Shown piece by piece: positions 56,271 to 64,000 of a DNA stretch of 64,000 nucleotides (the stretch's first letter is position 1; the number at the start of each line of letters is the position of its first letter). This DNA comes from Tepidiforma thermophila. GTDB lineage: Bacteria; Chloroflexota; Dehalococcoidia; Tepidiformales; Tepidiformaceae. The translations under genes and the position numbers were made by a program. The stretch spans positions 496,001 to 560,000 of the forward strand of contig NZ_PDJQ01000001.1 in NCBI RefSeq assembly GCF_002563855.1. The letters run 5' to 3'. Below the pieces are notes generated by a model. The model was not told the DNA's origin, made no database searches, and saw only the letters and a program-made list of their open reading frames with translations.

Positions 56271-59200
56271 ATGTTTACCCATCTGCACACCCACACCGAA
56301 TACTCGCTGCTCGACGGCATGAGCAAAATCGGGCCGCTCATGGACCGGGTGAAGGCGCTCGGCCAGGTGGCCATCGCCATGACCGACCACGGCGCGCTCT
56401 ACGGCGCCATCGACTTCTACCGGGAGGCCGTGGCCCGCGGCATCAAGCCGATTATCGGCGTCGAGGCCTACGTTGCGCCCGGCAGCCGCTTCAGCCGGGA
56501 GAAAAGCGAGAGTTCGCCGTACCACCTCGTCCTCCTCGCCCGGAACCTGTCCGGCTACAAGAACCTAATCGCCCTCGTGACGAAGGCGAACCTCGAAGGC
56601 TACTACTACAAGCCGCGCATCGACCGGGAGCTGCTCGAAAAGCACTGCGAGGGGCTGACCGTGCTCTCCGGCTGCCCTTCCTCCGAATTCCACCGGCGGA
56701 TCCAGGAGGGCGACCGCGAGGGAGCCATCGCCGTCGCGAAGTACTACCGCGAGGTGTTCGACGGTCACTACTACCTCGAAGTGCAGGACCACGGCGACGA
56801 GAAGTTCACCCGCCTGAACCCGGTCATCGCCGATATCGGCCGCGAGCTCGGCATCCCCGTGGTGGCCACGAACGACAGCCACTACACCTTCCCGGAGGAT
56901 GCCGAGGCTCACGACATCCTCCTCTGCATCGGCACCAACGCCACGGTCGACCAGCGCGACCGGTACCGGTTCGACGGCCACGGCTACTACCTGAAGAGCG
57001 AGGAGGAGATGCTCCGGCTCTTCCCCGAGAACCCGGAGTTCATCACCAACACGATGCTCGTGGCCGACGAGTGCGACCTCGAGCTGAAGTTCGACCGGCA
57101 GCTCCTCCCCGAGCCGCCGGTGCCGCCCGGCCGCACGAGCGACGACTACCTCGCCGAGCTCTGCTTCCGCGGCCTGCGCGAGCGGTTCGAGGTCGTCACC
57201 CCGGAGCTGGAGGAGCGGCTCCGCTACGAGCTCGATGTCCTCCGCCAGACCGGCTTCACCGACTACATGTTCGTGGTGAAGGAGATCGCCGATTACGCCC
57301 GCAAGTCGGGCATCCGGATGGGCGTCCGCGGCTCGGCGGCGGCCTCCCTTGTGCTCTACGTGCTGAAGGTCACGGATATCGACCCGGTGGCGAACCGGCT
57401 CGTCTTCGAGCGGTTCCTCAACATCGAGCGGCGCGAAATGCCGGACGTGGACTTCGACTTCGCCGACGACCGGCGCGACGAGATGATCCGGTTCGCCTAC
57501 GAGCGGTACGGGCGCGACCGGGTGGCCCAGATCATCACCTTCGGGACGCTCGGCGCGAAGGCGGCGATCCGCGACGTCGGGCGCGCCCTCGGGCTCTCCT
57601 ACGCCGAGACCGACCGGGTGGCCCGGCTCGTGCCCGATGTGCTCCACATCACCCTGCCGGAGGCGCTCGAACAGTCGCCCGAGCTGCGCGAGGCCTACGA
57701 GGAGGACCCGAAAGTGCGCCGCCTCGTCGATACGGCGAAGCGGCTGGAGGGCGTGGCCCGCCACGCGAGCACCCACGCCGCCGGCGTGGTCATCTCCCGC
57801 GACCCGCTCATCGAGCACGTGCCGCTCCAGCGCCCCACCCGCGGCGACGAGGACAGCATCCCGATGACCCAGTACGCCATGGAGCAGGTGGCGAAGATCG
57901 GGCTGCTGAAGATGGATTTCCTCGGCCTCTCGAACCTCACCATCCTCCAGCGGGCCACCGACCTCATCCGCGAAACGACCGGCGAGGTGATCGACCTCGT
58001 CCGCCTCCCCGACGGCGACCCGAAGACGATGGAGATGCTCGGCAAGGGCGAAACGTTCGGGGTGTTCCAGCTGGAATCGGCCGGGATGCGGCGGTACATC
58101 CAGGAGCTGCAGCCCACGAACATCGCCGACCTCTGCGCGATGGTCGCCCTCTACCGCCCCGGGCCGATGCAGCACATCCCGCGCTATATCGACGGCAAGC
58201 ACGGCCGCGTGCCGATCACCTACCCGCACCCCGACCTGGCCGACATCCTCGACGAGACCTACGGCGTCATCGTCTACCAGGACCAGGTGCTCCTCATCGC
58301 CCGGAAGTTCGCCGGCTACACCCTCGGCCAGGCCGACATCATGCGGAAGGCGATGGGCAAGAAGAAGGCCGAGATTATGGCCGAGGAGCGGGGCCGGTTC
58401 ATCGCCGGGGCCGTCGCCAAGGGGTACCGCGAGGAGGATGCCCGGGCCGTCTTCGACCTGATCGAGCCGTTCGCCGGCTACGCCTTCAACAAGGCGCACA
58501 GCTGGTGCTACGGCCACATCGCCTACCAGACGGCCTACCTGAAGGCGAACTACCCGGTCCAGTACATGACGGCGCTCCTCCAGCTGGCGAAGAACGCGCC
58601 CGATACCCACGCCCGCATCGCCGCGGCCGTGGCCGAGTGCTCGAAGCTCGGCATCGAGGTGCTCCCGCCCGATGTGAACGCCAGCCAGGACAACTTCGTG
58701 GTGGAGCGCCGCCCGGACGGTTCGATGGCGATCCGGTTCGGGCTCGGCGTCATCAAGAACGTCGGCTCGGCCGCGGTGGAGGGCATCATCGCGGCCCGGG
58801 AGCAGGGCGGCCCCTACCGCGACATCGAGGACTTCTGCCGGCGGGCCGACCTCTCCTCGGCGAACTCCCGCGTCCTCGAACACCTCGCGAAGGCCGGCGC
58901 CTTCGATATGCTCGGCGGGCCGCCCGGCCCCTACAACCGCGCGACGCTCGCCGCCCACGCCGAGCGGCTCATCGGGCTCGCGAAGCGCGAGCGCGAACTG
59001 CGCGCTTCGGGCCAGGCGACGATGTTCGACCTCTTCGGCAGCCAGGTCGAAACGCCGCTGCCCGCGCTCGACCTCGAGCCGGTGCCCCAGAAGCGGGAGG
59101 ACCTCCTGGCCTGGGAGAAGGAGCTGCTCGGGGTCTACGTCTCCGACCACCCGTTCAAGTCGGTGGCCGCGGAGGTGGCCCGCTACACCACCCACAGCGT

Positions 59201-59987
59201 GGCCGACCTCGGGCCGGAGCTGGCCGGCCAGGCGGTGACCATCGCCGGGATGCTCACCCGCGTGCAGGCTCGCTTCACCCGCGACGGCCGGAAGTTCTAC
59301 CTCGCCGAGCTGGAGGACCTCTCGGGCACGGCCGAGCTGACGGTCTGGAGCGACACGATCGAGCTCACCGGCGAGGAGGCCTGGGCCGAGGGGCGCGTCC
59401 TCGTCTGTTCGGTCGAGGTGCGCGACCGCGGCGACCGCGGGGTCAGCTACGCGGTCCGCAAGGCGGCCCCGTTCGACCCGGAGACGGGGACAGCGGCCGG
59501 GTTCGCGGCGAGCCAGTGGCAGGTGGAGGCGCCCCCCCGGCGCCCGCAGGCCGGCTCCGCGCCGGCAGCGCCCCCGGCGCGGGCGAACGGCCAGGCTTCG
59601 GCCCGCCCGGCAGCGAACGGCAGCACGCCGAACGGTGCGAACGGGAACGGCGGCTATCGTGCCGCGGGCCCCGCGGCCGAAGCGAGCCGCCCGGGGGTGA
59701 CGCCCCCGGTCGAAGGCGAGGCCGTCCGCCTTGCGATCACGCTCATCGAGACCGACGACGTGCTGGCCGACGAGGCGCTGCTGAAGGCCGTGGTCGACCT
59801 GCTGAAGCAGCACCCGGGCAACGATGAGGTGCGGGTGGTGATCCGGGATACGGCGGGCGAGGAGACGGAGTTCGACTTCCCCCGGGCGGATGCGACGGAG
59901 GAGCTGGCGCGGAGCCTCCGCAGCCTGCTGGGGCAGCGGGGCACGGTCCGCCTCACCGGCGGGACGAAGGTCGCCGGGGCGGCGTAG
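56271..59987 (+). CDS. dnaE: DNA polymerase III alpha subunit
   Basis: 1238 aa. PHP domain at the start (MFTHLHTHTEYSLLDG, MTDHGALYG, intact metal-binding residues), palm with PDVDFDFADDRRDEM carrying catalytic aspartates, fingers, the helix-hairpin-helix region, and an OB domain (VTIAGMLTRVQARFTRDGRKF). A Gly/Ala/Asn-rich linker (about 1090-1150) and a small terminal domain (residues 1150-1238) complete it. This is the main replicative polymerase working with the DnaN clamp. An intact PHP site may give proofreading, since no dnaQ is near. Confidence 0.97.
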   Translation: MFTHLHTHTEYSLLDGMSKIGPLMDRVKALGQVAIAMTDHGALYGAIDFYREAVARGIKPIIGVEAYVAPGSRFSREKSESSPYHLVLLARNLSGYKNLIALVTKANLEGYYYKPRIDRELLEKHCEGLTVLSGCPSSEFHRRIQEGDREGAIAVAKYYREVFDGHYYLEVQDHGDEKFTRLNPVIADIGRELGIPVVATNDSHYTFPEDAEAHDILLCIGTNATVDQRDRYRFDGHGYYLKSEEEMLRLFPENPEFITNTMLVADECDLELKFDRQLLPEPPVPPGRTSDDYLAELCFRGLRERFEVVTPELEERLRYELDVLRQTGFTDYMFVVKEIADYARKSGIRMGVRGSAAASLVLYVLKVTDIDPVANRLVFERFLNIERREMPDVDFDFADDRRDEMIRFAYERYGRDRVAQIITFGTLGAKAAIRDVGRALGLSYAETDRVARLVPDVLHITLPEALEQSPELREAYEEDPKVRRLVDTAKRLEGVARHASTHAAGVVISRDPLIEHVPLQRPTRGDEDSIPMTQYAMEQVAKIGLLKMDFLGLSNLTILQRATDLIRETTGEVIDLVRLPDGDPKTMEMLGKGETFGVFQLESAGMRRYIQELQPTNIADLCAMVALYRPGPMQHIPRYIDGKHGRVPITYPHPDLADILDETYGVIVYQDQVLLIARKFAGYTLGQADIMRKAMGKKKAEIMAEERGRFIAGAVAKGYREEDARAVFDLIEPFAGYAFNKAHSWCYGHIAYQTAYLKANYPVQYMTALLQLAKNAPDTHARIAAAVAECSKLGIEVLPPDVNASQDNFVVERRPDGSMAIRFGLGVIKNVGSAAVEGIIAAREQGGPYRDIEDFCRRADLSSANSRVLEHLAKAGAFDMLGGPPGPYNRATLAAHAERLIGLAKRERELRASGQATMFDLFGSQVETPLPALDLEPVPQKREDLLAWEKELLGVYVSDHPFKSVAAEVARYTTHSVADLGPELAGQAVTIAGMLTRVQARFTRDGRKFYLAELEDLSGTAELTVWSDTIELTGEEAWAEGRVLVCSVEVRDRGDRGVSYAVRKAAPFDPETGTAAGFAASQWQVEAPPRRPQAGSAPAAPPARANGQASARPAANGSTPNGANGNGGYRAAGPAAEASRPGVTPPVEGEAVRLAITLIETDDVLADEALLKAVVDLLKQHPGNDEVRVVIRDTAGEETEFDFPRADATEELARSLRSLLGQRGTVRLTGGTKVAGAA

Positions 59988-59996
59988 GGGCCGGGC

Positions 59997-60653
59997 TCAG
60001 CCCTTCAGCAGTCCCGCCTTCCGGGCGTCATCCAGGAACCGTTCGATGCCCACGTCCGTGAGCGGGTGCTTCAGCATCTGCGGGAGGAGCGAGGGCGGGA
60101 TGGTCGCAATGTGGGCGCCGGCCAGCGCTGCCTGCGTCACGTGCAGCGGATGGCGGAGGCTCGCCGCCAGCACCCGCGCCTGCAGCCCGTGCGTCTCGAC
60201 GATCTCCACGCACTGGCGCACCAGCTCCATCCCGTCGTGGCCGACATCGTCGAGCCGACCCACGAACGGCGAGAGGTAGGCGGCCCCGGCGAGCGCCGCG
60301 AGGAGCGCCTGGTTCGCCGAGAAGATGAGCGTCACGTTGACCCGGATGCCCTCTTTGCTGCAGCGGTGAATCGCCTCGAGCCCCTCGGCGTCGATCGGGA
60401 TCTTCACCACCACGTTCGGGTGCCAGCTGGCGAGCTCGCGCGCCTCGGCGACCAGCTCGTCGGCCGTGCGCGAGATGCACTCCGCCGAAATCGGCCCATC
60501 GATGACCGCGGCGATCTCCTGGATGCGCTGGCGGTAGCTCACGCCGCCCTCCTTCGCAAGCAGGCTCGGGTTGGTGGTCACGCCGCTGATGACGCCGTAG
60601 CGGGCGGCGGCGCGGACCTCGTCGATGGAGGCGGTATCGAGGAAGAGCTGCAT
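59997..60653 (-). CDS. transaldolase-like fructose-6-phosphate aldolase (TalC/FSA subfamily)
   Basis: 218 aa, the short TalC/FSA type. MQLFLDTASIDEVRAAARYG at the start, GVTTNPSLLAKEGG, Schiff-base Lys84 (VVVKIPID), and FVGRLDDVG. Short transaldolases transfer dihydroxyacetone units or cleave fructose 6-phosphate; which activity holds cannot be told from sequence. ATG 60653 is chosen over one three codons earlier by family alignment. A structured leader of about 230 nt and a promoter with an iron-box-like operator precede it. Its end faces dnaE, 9 bp away. Confidence 0.93.
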   Translation of the reverse strand: MQLFLDTASIDEVRAAARYGVISGVTTNPSLLAKEGGVSYRQRIQEIAAVIDGPISAECISRTADELVAEARELASWHPNVVVKIPIDAEGLEAIHRCSKEGIRVNVTLIFSANQALLAALAGAAYLSPFVGRLDDVGHDGMELVRQCVEIVETHGLQARVLAASLRHPLHVTQAALAGAHIATIPPSLLPQMLKHPLTDVGIERFLDDARKAGLLKG

Positions 60654-60888
60654 GGCGGGCATCCCCGGGCTGGCGTTGCGTGCTCCCTGCATGGTACGGG
60701 AGCAGCAGATTACGGGGATGACGGCCGACCCGCCGGGCAAACGAACGGCCCCCGCCGGAGAAGGGAGCGGGGGCCGCCGTCGGGAGTCCAGGTGTCCGCC
60801 TGAGGGGAACGCAGCAAGAGGAGGGCGTCGACCTGGTGCCTGCGGGCGGCGCAGGGGCCCTGGAACCCTGAGCCGCGCCACACCGTGC
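60654..60888 (-). ncRNA. structured leader RNA upstream of the transaldolase-like gene (candidate attenuator)
   Basis: The predicted transcript from about 60882 runs about 230 nt before the gene. It can form a CCAGGU/ACCUGG-closed stem-loop over about 60790-60840 and then a 10-bp GC hairpin with an 11-nt loop (60746-60776) followed by TTCGTTTG, like an intrinsic terminator placed before the coding region. This layout suggests attenuation or a riboswitch. It matches no class I can name. From 60918 to the lipoprotein start at 61072 I see nothing further. Confidence 0.4.
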
Positions 60889-60917
60889 ATATTAGGCAAA
60901 GCTAACCGGTCGTGCAA
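60889..60917 (-). promoter_or_regulatory. transaldolase-gene promoter with DtxR/IdeR-like box
   Basis: On the minus strand TTGCAC (60917-60912), 17 nt, TAATAT (60894-60889). The plus-strand segment 60892-60910 (TTAGGCAAAGCTAACCGGT) matches 13 of 19 DtxR/IdeR consensus positions and fills the spacer, exactly as in the fbpA promoter at 8068-8096. Confidence 0.6.
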
Positions 60918-61071
60918 GAGGCTGCTGAAAAATGTTTTCGGTTTGCCCGAAATCGCCCCGGGAGCGGGCCGCCCGCGCCCGGCTCGACCTTCCCGAATCT
61001 TTCGCCGTTTCTTCCGCGAACCCGTGGGCGCCCGTACACTCGGACGAGCAACGCCCCCGGGAAGGTTCGGT

Positions 61072-61821
61072 ATGCCCCGCGTCCCTGCGCTGGCCCTGTG
61101 CGCCATCGCGTCCCTCCTGCCCCTTGCCGCGGCCTGCGGCGACGGCGCCGCCGATACCCCGGCAGCGCCCGGCAAGACGCCGACCGTCGAAACCACGAAC
61201 CCGGGCGTGAGCCCCCGGCTCGACCCGCCGGCGAGCAAGTACGTCGTCCGCGTCGAAGACCTCGGGACGAACTGGATTACCGATATCCCCAGCACCCTCA
61301 CCGTCGATGCCGCCGCCTACGCCCAGACGGCCGTCTTCAAATCGTCCGGAGATGGCGAAAAGCTGCTGAAGGACTGGGGCTACCAGGGCGGCTACCAGAC
61401 CGGCTACTCGCCCGAGGGACGCGACACCGCTGTCCTCAACGGCGCCTACTACATCCGCACCGAATGCCACCTCTTCGCCCAGGAGGCTGGCGCGAAGCAG
61501 GCCTACGACTACTTTGTGAAGTTCGCCGCCGGGCAGCCCGGCATGCAGCCGGTGAGCATGGCCCGGGTCGGCAACCAGAGCGCCGCCTACGTGATGACCC
61601 TCGGCACAATCGGGAAGTCGAGCATCGCCGCGGTCTACCACCAGGTCATCTTCCAGCGGGGCAACCTCGTCTGCGTGGTCCTCACCAAGGGGGCCGAGCC
61701 GTTCATGAAGGTGGACGCGGCCCGCGATATCGCGCTCATCAGCGACAAGAAGGCGCTCGGCCAGCTCGATGCGCCGGTGCCGACGCCGACGAGCAACTAC
61801 ACGCCCGCGGCCGGGAACTGA
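61072..61821 (+). CDS. hypothetical lipoprotein, paralogue of the next gene
   Basis: 249 aa from ATG 61072. Signal peptide with lipobox LLPLAAAC, then a Pro/Thr-rich linker. The folded part (residues 55-235) is not a named family; it shares with the following protein the pattern Q-x-(G)-GYY/AYY, a YDY segment, GNQSAA, a TIG strand and a YHxxxFxRGNxV strand, so the two are diverged duplicates. It would sit on the outer face of the membrane. First gene of a probable three-gene operon with that paralogue and a subtilisin. Confidence 0.75.
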   Translation: MPRVPALALCAIASLLPLAAACGDGAADTPAAPGKTPTVETTNPGVSPRLDPPASKYVVRVEDLGTNWITDIPSTLTVDAAAYAQTAVFKSSGDGEKLLKDWGYQGGYQTGYSPEGRDTAVLNGAYYIRTECHLFAQEAGAKQAYDYFVKFAAGQPGMQPVSMARVGNQSAAYVMTLGTIGKSSIAAVYHQVIFQRGNLVCVVLTKGAEPFMKVDAARDIALISDKKALGQLDAPVPTPTSNYTPAAGN

Positions 61822-62627
61822 TGGCACGCCGCAGGCGCCCCGCGCAGCCGGTCCTCGTGCTCCTTGCCGGGCTCGCCGTCATCGCGGCGGCCGCAGTCGG
61901 CACGCTCCTCCTGGCCAGCGGCGGCGATGGGAACTCCGGGGGCGGCTCGGGCGTTGATACGAACGTGAAGGAGCCCACGCCAGCCAGCACCGGCGGCCTT
62001 GCCGGCGGCCCCGAGCCGACCGTGGCGCTGCCGGCCAGCAAGTACGCCCCGCTCCTCTCGGAGATGCCGCCCGAGATGCAGGTGAATGTCTCCGAGACGT
62101 TCGCGATGAACCTCGGCACCTTCTCCGCCTCCTACTGGTTCGACACGAACGCCCAGGGCGAGGAGCTGGCGAAGCAGTGGCGCATCCTCGACGGCTACCA
62201 GGTGCAGTACGACCCTGTCGGCCTGGCAGCCCAGGTCGCCCAGGGCGGCTACTACGCCTGGGCCGAGGTCTACCTTTTCGAAACCCCCGCCGGCGCGAAG
62301 CTCGCCTACGACTACCTCGAAGGGCGGCTGGCGGCCCGCAAGGGGAGCGAGCGCGCCCAGGCGAAGCCGCTCGGCAACCAGTCCGCCGCCTTCCGCTACC
62401 TGGGCCCGACCATCGGGACGACCGACATCCCCTCGGTCTATCATCGCTTCGTTTTCCGGCGGGGCAACGCGGTGGTCGCCATCCAGACCTTCGGCGCGGT
62501 CCCGTACATGTCGACCGACCGGGCACGCGAACTCGCGCTCCTGGTCGATGCGAAGCTCCTCGGCGAGGCGCCGGCCGTGGAGCCCACGCCGATCCCGACG
62601 CCGGCCATCGGGGTGATCGGCAACTGA
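61821..62627 (+). CDS. membrane-anchored paralogue of the lipoprotein
   Basis: 268 aa; its ATG shares the A of the upstream TGA stop (TGATG). One membrane helix near the N-terminus (VLVLLAGLAVIAAAAVGTLL) without a lipobox Cys, then a Gly/Ser/Pro linker and the same domain as its neighbour (GGYYAWAEVYLFETPAGAKL, GNQSAAFRYLGPTIG). Function unknown. The overlap of the genes argues that both are made in equal amounts. Confidence 0.75.
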   Translation: MARRRRPAQPVLVLLAGLAVIAAAAVGTLLLASGGDGNSGGGSGVDTNVKEPTPASTGGLAGGPEPTVALPASKYAPLLSEMPPEMQVNVSETFAMNLGTFSASYWFDTNAQGEELAKQWRILDGYQVQYDPVGLAAQVAQGGYYAWAEVYLFETPAGAKLAYDYLEGRLAARKGSERAQAKPLGNQSAAFRYLGPTIGTTDIPSVYHRFVFRRGNAVVAIQTFGAVPYMSTDRARELALLVDAKLLGEAPAVEPTPIPTPAIGVIGN

Positions 62628-62652
62628 CGGCCTGAGGGCGGAAGGAGGCCCC

Positions 62653-64000
62653 GTGCGACGACGCTGGTTTGCCATTCTCCTGGCGGTAGCGGGGATCAGC
62701 GGCGCAGCGGGTGCAGCGGGCAGCAGCCCGGCCCCGGCAGGGGCCGACCCGGCGCAGCCGCCGGCGGCCTACATTGCGGTGCAGTTCGATACGGCCCTCC
62801 GCGCCCAGGCCCGCCGGGAGTGGATGCCGCCGCCCACCCTCGCCGAGCAGGGCTTCGCCTCCATCCCCGTACCGCCCGGCCGCGACCCCGCGGAGTTCGC
62901 CGCCGAGCTCTCCCGCGCACCGAACGTCGTGAGCGCCGTGCCCGATGCCCCGGTCCGCGCGGCCGAAATCCCGAACGACCCGTACTACCTCGGCTCCGGC
63001 AACGGGCCGAACCAGGCGCAGTACCTCGCCGCCATCGGCGCGCCCGCCGCCTGGGACCTGCACACCGGCTCGCGCGAGGTCATCGTCGCCGTGATCGATT
63101 CCGGGCTCGATGTGCGCCACCCGGAGTTCGCCGGCCAGCTCTGGGAGAACCCCATCGATAACCGCAGCGACGGCATCGACCGTGACGGCAACGGCTGCAT
63201 CAACGACCGCTACGGCTGCCGCTTCATCAACCTGACGCAGGTGAACGCGGCGATGTGCGGCTACACCACCTCGACGCCGACCGGCGCCATCCTCGACGAC
63301 ATGCCGAGCAGCCACGGCACGCTGGTGGCCGGCATCATCGGCGCAGCGGGCGATAACAGCATCGGCGTCGCGGGCGTCGCCTGGAAGGTGCGGCTGCTGA
63401 CGGTCAAGGCGCTCGACTGCCGCGGCGAGGGTTTCATGACGCGCATCGCCGAGGCGATTGTGTACGCGGTGCGGCAGGGGGCGCGCGTCATCAACATCAG
63501 CATCGCCTCCGACCCGCCCCACACCCAGGCCGACATCCCTGCGCTGCGGGCGGCGCTCCAGCTCGCGCAGGACAGCGGCGTCATCGTCGTGGCGGCGGCC
63601 GGCAACCACGTGCCCGGTCAGCCGGCCGGGGTGGCGTATCCCGCGGCCTACACCCAGTACCCGAACCTGATCGCGGTCGGCGCAGCGAACAACCTGAATG
63701 GCATGACCTGGGCGAGCTACAGCAACTACGGCCCGGCGGTGGACTTCGCCGCCCCTGGCAACCGGCTGCTCTCGACCACCCGCACCGATATCGGGCTTTC
63801 GAACCCCTACGCCGAAATCGGCGAGCCGAACGGCGGCTTCCAGGGCGGCACCAGCTTCGCGACCCCGCTGGTGAGCGGGATGTTCGCCCTGCTCATCTCC
63901 CGCAACACCAGGCTGAGCGCCGATGACTACATCGCCGCCGCCCGGGCTGCGGCCACGCCGGCGCCGCCCGCGCCCCACGGCCAGAACTGGGCTGGAAGCG
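62653..64000 (+). CDS. subtilisin-like serine protease (S8), 3' truncated
   Basis: 449 codons from GTG 62653 (GGAGG four bases upstream) to the window end with no stop. A signal peptide (RRRWFAILLAVAGISGAAGA) is followed by an inhibitor-like propeptide (about 35-105) and the S8 domain with all three catalytic motifs: VIDSGLD (Asp), SSHGTLVAG (His) and GGTSFATPLVSG (Ser), plus the oxyanion Asn in AAAGNHV. It is exported and self-activated, degrading proteins outside the cell, or it processes the two surface proteins encoded just upstream. Its C-terminal part lies outside the window. Confidence 0.93.
   Translation, partial: MRRRWFAILLAVAGISGAAGAAGSSPAPAGADPAQPPAAYIAVQFDTALRAQARREWMPPPTLAEQGFASIPVPPGRDPAEFAAELSRAPNVVSAVPDAPVRAAEIPNDPYYLGSGNGPNQAQYLAAIGAPAAWDLHTGSREVIVAVIDSGLDVRHPEFAGQLWENPIDNRSDGIDRDGNGCINDRYGCRFINLTQVNAAMCGYTTSTPTGAILDDMPSSHGTLVAGIIGAAGDNSIGVAGVAWKVRLLTVKALDCRGEGFMTRIAEAIVYAVRQGARVINISIASDPPHTQADIPALRAALQLAQDSGVIVVAAAGNHVPGQPAGVAYPAAYTQYPNLIAVGAANNLNGMTWASYSNYGPAVDFAAPGNRLLSTTRTDIGLSNPYAEIGEPNGGFQGGTSFATPLVSGMFALLISRNTRLSADDYIAAARAAATPAPPAPHGQNWAGS

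Noticed and set aside
56565-59813. A 1082-codon minus-strand frame and a 1334-codon plus-strand frame over dnaE
   Set aside because: Both are shadows of dnaE, whose PHP, palm and OB domains are all readable in the third frame.
60654-60888. Cobalamin riboswitch, TPP riboswitch or SRP RNA in the aldolase leader
   Set aside because: Short resemblances exist, but the conserved core boxes of these RNAs are missing on both strands.

Overview
The window is very GC-rich and almost fully coding, with short intergenic gaps, many GTG/TTG starts next to clear GGAGG ribosome sites, and long spurious antisense frames of the kind high GC3 produces. Its content is chromosomal and bacterial: dnaN, dnaE, uvrB, ruvC, obgE, lon, menA and katG. 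Secreted proteins are lipoproteins with a short lipobox, often followed by a Gly/Asp/Glu linker, and no outer-membrane machinery is seen. A heliorhodopsin, a protoglobin, several crotonases and 2-hydroxyacyl-CoA dehydratase activase-like proteins point to a monoderm, probably thermophilic member of the Chloroflexota. That assignment is inference, because no rRNA gene is present.

Layout. 1-9.4 kb: esterase fragment, AAA/DUF4143 ATPase, dual-specificity phosphatase, crotonase, two-domain VOC protein, a ferric-iron ABC operon (fbpA-fbpB-fbpC) with an iron-box-like operator inside its promoter, and dnaN. 9.8-12.5 kb: an isolated lower-GC Hrq1/YprA-like helicase. 12.5-21 kb: PEBP lipoprotein, heliorhodopsin, and two large CoA-dehydratase activase/reductase-like proteins. 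21-25 kb: PimA-like glycosyltransferase, katG, hydrolase, SDR remnant and DsbB. 25.3-27.5 kb: an AT-rich island with an XRE regulator and its palindrome, then a PIN-domain toxin-like gene carrying a frameshift, with its partner. 27.5-36.1 kb: hsp20-lon, two tiny coupled membrane proteins, and the liv branched-chain amino-acid ABC operon. 36.3-39.6 kb: DUF3179 lipoprotein and a duplicated, cassette-like locus with 92-bp direct repeats. 39.6-49.1 kb: menA, ruvC, a Cys-rich MarR regulator divergent from a protoglobin, uvrB, two crotonases, an SDR and obgE. 49.4-54.2 kb: LmbE-type deacetylase and a split pair of PEP-synthase-like proteins. 54.2-64 kb: TPR protein, dnaE, transaldolase-like aldolase with a structured leader and a second iron-box-like promoter, a paralogous lipoprotein/membrane-protein pair and a subtilisin cut by the window end.

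Themes. Two sigma70-type promoters (8068-8096 and 60889-60917) share the same design: a 17-nt spacer filled by a TTAGG...GCTAAC element resembling DtxR/IdeR boxes. This suggests an iron regulon covering the iron transporter and the aldolase transcript. A third well-formed promoter (41683-41711) carries two copies of a GTAGGnnnCCTACA palindrome between a four-cysteine MarR-type regulator and the protoglobin, which suggests a gas or redox switch. The best candidates for undescribed biology are the paired ATP-grasp/swivel proteins at 50.2-54.2 kb, the talC leader RNA, the MarR-protoglobin switch and the heliorhodopsin with a long-spacer palindromic promoter.
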